Shown one piece after another: positions 5,245 through 11,269 of a stretch of DNA of 11,269 bases. The DNA lies in assembly GCA_001774505.1 (NCBI GenBank), contig MFAF01000095.1, forward strand, positions 7,261 to 18,529, given 5' to 3'. Below the pieces are notes generated by a model, which worked only from the letters and a program-made list of their open reading frames with translations, did no database searches and was not told the DNA's origin. The stretch comes from Candidatus Coatesbacteria bacterium RBG_13_66_14 (GTDB lineage Bacteria > RBG-13-66-14). The translations under genes and the position numbers were made by a program. Position 1 is the first letter of the stretch. Every line of letters begins with the position of its first letter.

Positions 5245-6690
5245 CTACGGCTCGCGAACCGAGCCCACGGGGTAGCGGAGCTCGGTCGCCGTGACCCAGT
5301 CGTCGGGCGCGTCGAAGAGCTTGTGGGGGTTGAGGATGTTGTTGGGGTCGAAAGCCCGCTTGACCGCGCGCTGGAGCTCCAGCGAGTCGGCCTTTTCCTT
5401 CTTGAAGGCGGGCGCCTTGGAGAGCCCGATGCCGTGCTCGGCCGAGGTGGTGCCGCCCACGGAATGGACGTAGTCGTAGATTTCGGCCACGGCCCGCCGG
5501 GCGTCCTCCCACTGGGCCTTCTTCGTGACGTCCATGAGGATCTTGGTGTGCATGCAGCCCGAGCCGCAGTGACCATAGGCGGACATGATGATGTTGTTCC
5601 GGGCTGCCACTTCGTGGATCTTGCCCGCCAGGTCGGCCATCCTCGAGTACGGCACCGCCATGTCGTCGGCCAGGGAGGTGCAGGCATAGCCTTCCTTGTA
5701 GCGCGAAAGTGACGAGAAGAGCTTCTTCCTCCCGGCGAAGATGCGGGTGCGCTCCTTGGCGTCGTAGCTGGTCTCGATGTTGAAGCCGCCGTGCTTTTCG
5801 CAGGCGGCTTGGATGGCGTCAATCTCCGCCTGGACGGCGTCCTTCACCCGGCCCTCGGCCTCGAAGAGGATTATGGCCTCCACGTCGGGCAGGCCCAGGT
5901 TCTGGGTTTCGTTGACCGCGGTGATGGCGACGTTGTCCATCAGCTCGATCATGGAGGCCGAGCAGCCGCTGGCTATGATCTCGCTGACGGCGTGTCCGGC
6001 GTCCGCGAGCTTGTTGTAGCAGGCGATGCCCAGGCAGCGGATCTTGGGGATGGGGACGATCTTCATCGTGGCCTCGACGATGACGCCCAGCGTGCCCTCG
6101 GAGCCCACCATCAGGCGCTCGAGCTGGTAACCCGAGGCTTCCACGTTGGTGTTGGCGCCCAGTTTGACCAGCTCGCCCGAGGCCAGCACGACCTTCATCC
6201 CGAGGACGGAGTCGCGGGTGGCCCCGTACTTGACGGAGCGGGTACCGCTCGCGTTGTTGGCGATTTCGCCGCCGATGGTGGCGATGCAGCTTGAGGCCGG
6301 CGCCGGCGGGTACATGAAGCCGTACGGTTTCAGGGCCTTGTTCAGGTCGTCGTCCACCACGCCGGGCTGCACACGGCAGAGAATGTCCTGGGGCCGGATC
6401 TCCAGGATGCGGTTCATCCGCTTCATGTCGAGGACGATCCCGCCGTCAATGGGGACGGCGTGTCCCGACATGCCGCTCCCGGCGCCACGGGGGATCACCG
6501 GTATCTTCTTCGCGTTGGCGTACCGGAGTATCGCCTGGACCTCCTCGGTCTTCCCCGGCACCAGGACGAGGTCGGGTCGGGCAGCGTGGACGGAGGCGTC
6601 GGCTCCGTAGATGTACAGATCGGCGGGGCTCGAGCGCGCGTTCTCCTCGCCGACTATCTCTCTGAGCTTCTCGATGTCCCTGGCGTTCAT
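5245..6690 (-). CDS. FAD-binding 2-hydroxyacid dehydrogenase, GlcD / D-lactate dehydrogenase family
   Basis: Flavoenzyme expected to oxidise a 2-hydroxyacid (lactate, glycolate, malate or similar) to the 2-oxoacid, or to run in reverse; 481 residues, normal for the family. The N-terminal FAD-binding domain (about 1-215) shows RGAGSGMSGHAVP (68-80), IGGEIANNASGTRSVKYGA (139-157) and GSEGTLGVIVEAT (196-208). The C-terminal FAD-oxidase domain shows GHCGSGCMH with His374 and His381, SAEHGIG with His419, and FDPNNILNPHKL (447-458). The usual HxGDGNxH motif is altered to HCGSGCMH. The ATG at 6690 follows AAGGAG by five bases. It is the first gene of the cluster that continues with the four-cluster iron-sulfur protein and MvhDGA, which implies that its electrons go to or come from H2 rather than quinone. 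Family and fold are firm; the substrate and the direction are unknown. Confidence 0.92.
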   Translation of the reverse strand: MNARDIEKLREIVGEENARSSPADLYIYGADASVHAARPDLVLVPGKTEEVQAILRYANAKKIPVIPRGAGSGMSGHAVPIDGGIVLDMKRMNRILEIRPQDILCRVQPGVVDDDLNKALKPYGFMYPPAPASSCIATIGGEIANNASGTRSVKYGATRDSVLGMKVVLASGELVKLGANTNVEASGYQLERLMVGSEGTLGVIVEATMKIVPIPKIRCLGIACYNKLADAGHAVSEIIASGCSASMIELMDNVAITAVNETQNLGLPDVEAIILFEAEGRVKDAVQAEIDAIQAACEKHGGFNIETSYDAKERTRIFAGRKKLFSSLSRYKEGYACTSLADDMAVPYSRMADLAGKIHEVAARNNIIMSAYGHCGSGCMHTKILMDVTKKAQWEDARRAVAEIYDYVHSVGGTTSAEHGIGLSKAPAFKKEKADSLELQRAVKRAFDPNNILNPHKLFDAPDDWVTATELRYPVGSVREP

Positions 6691-6732
6691 GGGTGCTCCT
6701 TGATCAATTCCGAACCGCCGCCGGAATCAAGC

Positions 6733-6746
6733 GTGAATCATTTCAC
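6733..6746. promoter_or_regulatory. Possible operator at the start of the dehydrogenase-hydrogenase operon
   Basis: GTGAATCATTTCAC is an inverted repeat with five-base arms (GTGAA and TTCAC). It sits six bases downstream of a candidate -10 box, so it would overlap the transcription start. The position suits a repressor site. The regulator is not known. Confidence 0.4.
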
Positions 6747-6751
6747 ACCAA

Positions 6752-6780
6752 ACTCTAACACAAAAAGAGGCTCGACTCAA
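6752..6780 (-). promoter_or_regulatory. Candidate promoter for the dehydrogenase-hydrogenase operon (proximal)
   Basis: On the minus strand, TTGAGT (6780-6775) and TAGAGT (6757-6752) are separated by 17 bases. Each matches the sigma-70 consensus at four of six positions. The region is far more AT-rich than the genes around it. The leader to the ATG would be about 55 bases. Confidence 0.45.
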
Positions 6781-6791
6781 AGTGGAAACAT

Positions 6792-6819
6792 ATTTAACAA
6801 AACCCATCGGGACAGTCAA
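6792..6819 (-). promoter_or_regulatory. Candidate promoter for the dehydrogenase-hydrogenase operon (distal)
   Basis: On the minus strand, TTGACT (6819-6814) and TTAAAT (6797-6792) are separated by 16 bases. The -35 box matches consensus at five of six positions and the -10 box at four. It lies between the malic enzyme terminator and the proximal candidate, so either or both may be used. Confidence 0.4.
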
Positions 6820-6856
6820 GCTTTAAGGGAGTGACCGCAACTCGTTTCGACGATAT

Positions 6857-6893
6857 AAAAAAGGGATGCCGCCGGAGAACCGGACGGCATCCC
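6857..6893 (-). terminator. Rho-independent terminator after the malic enzyme gene
   Basis: Read on the minus strand, GGGATGCCGTCCGG pairs with CCGGCGGCATCCC around a TTCT loop. The stem has 13 pairs with one bulged T, and six T residues follow directly. It begins 28 bases after the maeB stop and separates that gene from the dehydrogenase-hydrogenase operon. Confidence 0.93.
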
Positions 6894-6921
6894 GAACGGG
6901 GGACCCCGACAGTGGAGGGTG

Positions 6922-9162
6922 TCAGATCTCGGCCACGGCGATGGCCGCCATGTTCACCACGTCGTCCACCTCGCAGCCGTGGGGGAGGATGTGGGCCGAT
7001 TTTCTCAGGCCCATCAGAATCGGCCCGATGGCCTCGGCGCCCGAAAGCTTCGAGCACAGCTTGTATGCGATGTTGGCCGATTGCAGGTCGGGGAAAACCA
7101 AGATGTTTGCCCCGCCCCGCAGGTTGGCAAAGGGGTAGGTGCTCTCGATGAGCTCCGGCAGCACCGCCGTGTCCGCCTGCATCTCCCCGTCCACCATCAG
7201 GTCGGGGACGGCCCGCTTGATTATCTCCACGGCCCGCTTCACCTTCTGCGTCTTTTCGTGGTTCACGCTGCCGAAGTTGGAGAAGGAGAGCATCGCGATC
7301 CGAGGCTTGTAGCCGAGCTTCTTCACGTACTTCGCGGTGAGCTGGGCGATGCCCGCCAACTCCATGGCGCTGGGATCTATGTTCACGGTCGTGTCGGCGA
7401 AGAAGTAAACCCTCTCCTTGAAGATGAGCATGAACATGCTGGCCACGGTGCCGAACACGTCGTCGGTGCCGATGACGCGGATAGCCGAGCGGAACGCCTC
7501 GGGGTAGTAGGTCGTAATTCCCGTCAGGACGCTGTCGGCGTCACCCATCCGGACCATCATCGGCCCGTACACGCGCCCCAGGCGCATCAATTCGCGGCAG
7601 TGGGCCAGGGTCCGCCCCTTGCGCTGCCGGAGGCCGAAGTACTCCTCGGCGTATTCCTCCAGCCGGGGGGAATCGGACGGGTTGATGATTTCCACTTCCT
7701 CCAGGTCCAGGCCCAGTTCCCGGATGCGCCCCTCGATGACGGCGGGTCGGCCGAGGAGGGTGGGCCTGGCTATCCCCTCATCCACGATGATGGCGCTGGC
7801 GCGCAGGATGCGGTCGTCCTCGCCCTCGGGGAATACCAGGCGGGCGGGACGCTTCCGGGCCTTGTTGATCACGAGGCGCATGATTTCACGGCTCTTCCCC
7901 AGACGCGCCTCCAGCATTTCCCTGTAGGAGTCCAAGTCCAGCTTGACCCTGGCGACGCCGGATTCCATCGCCGCCCGGGCCACGGCGGAGGCCTCGTGGA
8001 TCAGCACGCGGAAATCGAAGGGCTTGGGGATGAGGTACTCGCGGCCGAAGCTGAGGCGCTCGACGTCGTAGGCCTTGCAGACCGAATCGGGTACGTCCTC
8101 CTTGGCCAGGTCGGCCAGCGCCTTGGTGGCGGCGTGCTTCATGGTCTCGTTGATGTCGGTGGCGCGGACGTCCAGGGCGCCGCGGAAGATGAACGGGAAC
8201 CCGAGGACGTTGTTCACCTGGTTCGGGTAGTCGGAACGACCGGTGGCCATGATGGCATCACTACGGGCCTCCATCGCGTCCGGGTAGGAAATTTCGGGAT
8301 CGGGATTGGCCATGGCGAAGATGATCGGATCGGAGGCCATCGTCCGGACCATATCCTGGGTCACCAGCCCGCCCACGGAGAGGCCCAGGAAAACGTCTGC
8401 CCCCTTCATGGCCTCGGCGAGGGTGCGCCGGTCGGTTTCCACGGCGAACTGCTCTTTATACGGGTTCATCCCCTCCTTGCGGCCCTTGAAGATGACGCCC
8501 TTCGAGTCCACCAACAGGATATTCGCCGGGTTCAACCCGAGGCTGACGTAGTACTTGGTGCAGGCGATGGCGGAGGCCCCGGCGCCCGAAACCACGAGCC
8601 GGACCTGGCCGATGTCCTTCCCGTTGAGCTCCAGGGCGTTTAAGAGGGCCGCCCCGGAGATGATGGCCGTCCCGTGCTGGTCGTCGTGAAAGACCGGGAT
8701 GCTCATCCGCTTCTTCAACTCCTCCTCGATGACGAAGCAGTCGGGGGCGGCGATGTCCTCCAGGTTGATCCCCCCGAAGGTCGGCTCGAGCATCTCCACG
8801 GCGCGGATTATCTCTTCGGGGTTCTTGGAGGCTATCTCCAGATCGAAAACGTCAATGTCGGCGAAGCGCTTGAAGAGGACGCCTTTGCCCTCCATCACCG
8901 GCTTGCCGGCTGCGGGGCCGATGTCGCCCAGCCCGAGCACCGCCGTGCCGTTCGAGATGACGGCCACCAGGTTGCCCTTGGCCGTGTAGTCGTAGACCTT
9001 CGACGGTTCCTCCTCGATCTCCAGACAGGGTATCGCCACCCCGGGGGTGTAAGCCAGGGACAGGTCGCGCTGGGTCCGGCAGCGCTTTGTGGAAACGACC
9101 TCTATCTTGCCGGCCCTGCCCCGGCTGTGGTACTCGAGAGCCTCCTCGCGGCTGATGGCCAT
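6922..9162 (-). CDS. maeB: NADP-type malic enzyme fused to a phosphotransacetylase domain (MaeB)
   Basis: Cytosolic enzyme for oxidative decarboxylation of malate to pyruvate and CO2; 746 residues, the usual length of the bacterial MaeB fusion. The malic enzyme part (about 1-410) shows [11 protein letters not shown] (Tyr38), [13 protein letters not shown] (Lys93 region) and NLEDI with FHDDQHGTA for the metal. It also shows the nucleotide-binding GAGASA (193-198) and VDSKG. The second part (about 430-746) is the phosphotransacetylase-like domain ([55 protein letters not shown]). In this fusion type that domain is generally regulatory, binding acetyl-CoA, rather than a working Pta. The ATG at 9162 is chosen because GGAGG lies five bases ahead; a TTG frame extends to 9177. 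A strong terminator follows. NADP preference is inferred from the family only. No convincing promoter is seen in the 274 bases upstream. Confidence 0.95.
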   Translation of the reverse strand: MAISREEALEYHSRGRAGKIEVVSTKRCRTQRDLSLAYTPGVAIPCLEIEEEPSKVYDYTAKGNLVAVISNGTAVLGLGDIGPAAGKPVMEGKGVLFKRFADIDVFDLEIASKNPEEIIRAVEMLEPTFGGINLEDIAAPDCFVIEEELKKRMSIPVFHDDQHGTAIISGAALLNALELNGKDIGQVRLVVSGAGASAIACTKYYVSLGLNPANILLVDSKGVIFKGRKEGMNPYKEQFAVETDRRTLAEAMKGADVFLGLSVGGLVTQDMVRTMASDPIIFAMANPDPEISYPDAMEARSDAIMATGRSDYPNQVNNVLGFPFIFRGALDVRATDINETMKHAATKALADLAKEDVPDSVCKAYDVERLSFGREYLIPKPFDFRVLIHEASAVARAAMESGVARVKLDLDSYREMLEARLGKSREIMRLVINKARKRPARLVFPEGEDDRILRASAIIVDEGIARPTLLGRPAVIEGRIRELGLDLEEVEIINPSDSPRLEEYAEEYFGLRQRKGRTLAHCRELMRLGRVYGPMMVRMGDADSVLTGITTYYPEAFRSAIRVIGTDDVFGTVASMFMLIFKERVYFFADTTVNIDPSAMELAGIAQLTAKYVKKLGYKPRIAMLSFSNFGSVNHEKTQKVKRAVEIIKRAVPDLMVDGEMQADTAVLPELIESTYPFANLRGGANILVFPDLQSANIAYKLCSKLSGAEAIGPILMGLRKSAHILPHGCEVDDVVNMAAIAVAEI

Positions 9163-9436
9163 CGGTTCCTCCAACAATAAGGCACAGGGTGCGCCCTGCG
9201 CCGGTTACTCTTCCGCCGTCCCCCGAAATCGAGAAACGAAAAAAACACACCTTCCCGAACGGCTAGCCGACCGGCTCGCCGTCGGTCCGGGTGTCAAGGG
9301 TGACGAGGTGAAATTACCACACCCACGAGACCGGGTTCCCATTTTTCGCCCAGCTCGATGTAAACGCTCGGGTGCAAGGCCGACCGGGTACGAACCGTCA
9401 TAACCAGCAAACCGGCGAATCCCGCCCTCCCACCCC

Positions 9437-10684
9437 TCAGGAGGGGATCAGGGGCACGGTGATGCTCCCATCCACGAGGAAGAGCGCCTTCGCATCGGGC
9501 CCCCGGGCGGATAGGGCCTCATCCACCGCCGCCTGGACCGTGGCGAAGGGGCGCATGAGGCAATTGCGGACCACGTCGTCGGGGAGCTCGGTGACCGCCC
9601 ACATCTGTGCCCAGAGGCCGATCTCCGCCATCTTGGCCGCTTTATGATACCCCAGGACATAGCCCCGCTCGATGTGGGCCAGCACCTGGCTCGGGGTGGA
9701 GCAGGAGGAGAGAAGCTCGTAGAACGTCTCGTGGCCGATGCCGGTGCGGCATTTGGACACCAGGATTAAAATCCCGCCCTCGGCCAGGGCCAGCTTGCCG
9801 TTGTCCAGGGCCTTCTGGGACTGGTAGAGGTCCACGTCCATGGGATAGGGGGCGACGCTTACCACCACGTCGGCCTTGGCGGGGATCTTCACGCAGAAAA
9901 CCTCGTTGGCCCGTTCGATGGCGGCGTAGAAGGACTCGTGGATGTGACCGGCGGTGGCGGCGTAGATTTTCCGGTCGCGGTCCAGGACCGTCTGGATCGA
10001 GAAAATGGGTTTCTCGGCGATGACCTTCAGGGCGTCAATCATGTCCTCGTGGACCGGGTTGCCCTCGAGGGCCAGCGCCTGGGCCCGGATATCCATGGCA
10101 AATTTATGGTTCTGCTCGATCGTTGAGTATGAAGCGATGCCGGGCAGGAAAGCCTTGCGGCCGCCAGTGTACCCGCCGAAATAGTGGGGCTCGACGGAGC
10201 CGATGATGACCAGCCGGTCCGCCTCCACCCCCAGGCGGTTGACCCACATCTCGGTCCCCGACGTCGAGGTGCCGATGTGGACCATCTCGGCGTCGGCCCT
10301 GGAGTCGTGGACGTGGATCCGGTCGCGGAAACGCTCCAGGTGGCGGCCGAAGATGAAGCGGAGCTCCTCCTCGGTGGGGCCGCGGTGGACGCCGGTGGCG
10401 ATGATGAAGGAGGGCTCCACGCCGGCCAGGTCACCCTCGATGATGTCCAGGACCTTGGCGGTGGGGGTGGGCCGCGTGCCGTCATTGACGATGAAGAGAA
10501 TCTCCCCTCCGGCGCCGATGAATTCACCGAAGGGAACGGTGCCGATGGGATTCGCCAGGGCGCGGCGCAGCGTTTCGAACTCATCGCCCGAATCCACCCG
10601 GTTCGGATGCACGACGCCGGCCAGCCGGTCGGGTTTCAGCTCGACCGCCTGCTCCCCTTTTCCCCACCCAACCCGAATCTCCAC
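9437..10684 (-). CDS. larA: LarA-family nickel-dependent 2-hydroxyacid racemase
   Basis: Racemase or epimerase that uses the nickel-pincer nucleotide cofactor; 415 residues from the chosen start. The known Lactobacillus plantarum LarA residues are matched with near-constant spacing: DGTRPTP with Arg71 (Arg75), GVHRG with His100 (His108), EPHYFGG with His167 (His174), GGRKAFLPG with Lys177 (Lys184, the cofactor-linking lysine), QNH with His193 (His200, nickel ligand), and YQSQK with Gln288 and Lys291 (Gln295, Lys298). The full catalytic set therefore seems intact. The start is taken at GTG 10684, with GAGG just before it, giving an N-terminus like other LarA proteins. The longer GTG at 10729 falls inside a candidate -10 box. 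The cofactor genes larB, larC and larE are not in the window. LarA relatives act on lactate, malate and other 2-hydroxyacids, so the substrate is open; the malic enzyme next door makes malate worth testing. Confidence 0.9.
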   Translation of the reverse strand: MEIRVGWGKGEQAVELKPDRLAGVVHPNRVDSGDEFETLRRALANPIGTVPFGEFIGAGGEILFIVNDGTRPTPTAKVLDIIEGDLAGVEPSFIIATGVHRGPTEEELRFIFGRHLERFRDRIHVHDSRADAEMVHIGTSTSGTEMWVNRLGVEADRLVIIGSVEPHYFGGYTGGRKAFLPGIASYSTIEQNHKFAMDIRAQALALEGNPVHEDMIDALKVIAEKPIFSIQTVLDRDRKIYAATAGHIHESFYAAIERANEVFCVKIPAKADVVVSVAPYPMDVDLYQSQKALDNGKLALAEGGILILVSKCRTGIGHETFYELLSSCSTPSQVLAHIERGYVLGYHKAAKMAEIGLWAQMWAVTELPDDVVRNCLMRPFATVQAAVDEALSARGPDAKALFLVDGSITVPLIPS

Positions 10685-10725
10685 TACGGCCTCGGTGAAA
10701 AAAATAACGAAGTCAAACCGGGGGG

Positions 10726-10754
10726 ACACTACGATAGCGCAACCGGTTTGTCAA
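10726..10754 (-). promoter_or_regulatory. Candidate promoter of the larA-like gene
   Basis: On the minus strand, a perfect TTGACA (10754-10749) stands 17 bases from TAGTGT (10731-10726), which matches -10 consensus at only three of six positions. Transcription would start near 10719, about 35 bases before the GTG at 10684. Inverted arms AAACCGC (10758-10764) and GCGGTTT (10777-10783) lie just upstream and could be a regulator site or a weak hairpin after the preceding gene. Confidence 0.5.
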
Positions 10755-10787
10755 TCCAAACCGCAGTCCGTCCGGCGCGGTTTAAAA

Positions 10788-11269
10788 CTACTCGAAGACC
10801 ACGAACCACCTGGATTTGGACTTCGCCGGGTGGAGCCGGAGCCAAAGGTCGTCGGGCAGGTACACCTTCACGTTGCAGAACTGGCAGGGCACCAGTCGTT
10901 GTGTGCCGTCCACGACCAGGGCGCCGCCGCACTTCGGGCAGGAAAAGGCCACGGGGCCCGATTCGCCCTCGAGCTGCTTCCCGTCGGTGCCCCCTGTATT
11001 CGCGTTGACGATGAGTATCGCCCGCTGCGCCTTCAACCACGCGGGCGCCGGGGCGGTCTCGGTGGTCTCGCCGCACTTGGAACACGTGAGCGTGCCCGCG
11101 CCGGGCTTGAGCGAGGCCTCCGGGAAATCGGTCTTGCATTTCTGGCAGTTCGGGATCCGGTTCCCGTACATGAGCGTCGTGTTGAAGGTCCCCCAGATGG
11201 TGGAGCCGCGCCCCTCGCCGTCTTTCATCTCCCCGGATTTGATCTCCTCCAGGACATCCTTGAAGATGT
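10788..11269 (-). CDS. Zinc-ribbon protein of unknown function, 5' end cut by the window
   Basis: I do not recognise this family. The last 159 residues are visible. The frame is open to the window edge, so the ATG at 11228 is probably internal. Three pairs of CxxC knuckles are seen: NCQKC, then TCSKCGE, then SCPKCGG with VPCQFCN further on, which suggests two zinc ribbons. The tail is KVYLPDDLWLRLHP followed by SRWFVVFE. No signal peptide, membrane segment or catalytic motif is visible in this part. It ends about 100 bases before the larA-like gene, which has its own candidate promoter, so no functional link is implied. The zinc-binding reading rests on cysteine spacing only. Confidence 0.8.
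   Translation of the reverse strand, partial: IFKDVLEEIKSGEMKDGEGRGSTIWGTFNTTLMYGNRIPNCQKCKTDFPEASLKPGAGTLTCSKCGETTETAPAPAWLKAQRAILIVNANTGGTDGKQLEGESGPVAFSCPKCGGALVVDGTQRLVPCQFCNVKVYLPDDLWLRLHPAKSKSRWFVVFE

Noticed and set aside
6919..8643. Long plus-strand open frame opposite maeB
   Set aside because: It is an antisense shadow rich in His, Gly, Val and Asp, with no domain, lying over a certain malic enzyme gene.
9163..9436. Possible promoter or terminator between the larA-like gene and maeB
   Set aside because: A perfect TTGACA occurs on the minus strand at 9297-9292, but a very GC-rich sequence follows with no -10 box at a suitable distance. A short stem at 9269-9287 lacks a U-tract. Nothing firm can be called.

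Overview
This is a GC-rich window of about 11.3 kb. Every supported gene lies on the minus strand, so transcription runs from the high coordinates to the low ones. The gene set fits an anaerobic or facultatively fermentative, nickel-using bacterium. It contains a fused malic enzyme-phosphotransacetylase (a bacterial arrangement), a group 3c-like [NiFe] hydrogenase, a nickel-dependent LarA-family racemase and a cytosolic GAF sensor kinase. The species cannot be named from this sequence; an uncultured bacterial lineage is plausible but not shown.

Layout in the direction of transcription. At 11269-10788 is the C-terminal part of an unrecognised zinc-ribbon protein. At 10684-9437 is a LarA-family 2-hydroxyacid racemase with its own promoter. 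At 9162-6922 is a MaeB-type malic enzyme with a C-terminal phosphotransacetylase domain, closed by a clear rho-independent terminator at 6893-6857. A probable promoter region (6819-6733) then opens a five-gene cluster: an FAD-binding 2-hydroxyacid dehydrogenase of the GlcD type (6690-5245), a small protein with four [4Fe-4S] motifs (5138-4587), MvhD (4585-4154), the hydrogenase small subunit MvhG (4076-3087) and the large subunit MvhA (3060-1600). After a repeat-rich 387-base spacer comes the N-terminal part of a GAF-domain histidine kinase (1212 to beyond position 1).

The most interesting system is the five-gene cluster. MvhADG normally passes electrons from H2 to the HdrA subunit of a heterodisulfide reductase. 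Here no HdrA or HdrB is present. A flavin dehydrogenase and a four-cluster iron-sulfur protein stand in their place. The second half of that iron-sulfur protein resembles the C-terminal ferredoxin domain of HdrA, which is the part that contacts MvhD. The predicted electron path is MvhA to MvhG to MvhD to the iron-sulfur protein to the FAD of the dehydrogenase. This would be a soluble complex that couples H2 to the interconversion of a 2-hydroxyacid and a 2-oxoacid. The neighbouring racemase and malic enzyme fit a local theme of lactate, malate and pyruvate metabolism.

The gaps around the hydrogenase genes hold a family of short GC-rich palindromes centred on TTTAAG or CTTAAG. They also hold a related 30-base unit. 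Two of the palindromes sit on or directly against stop codons.
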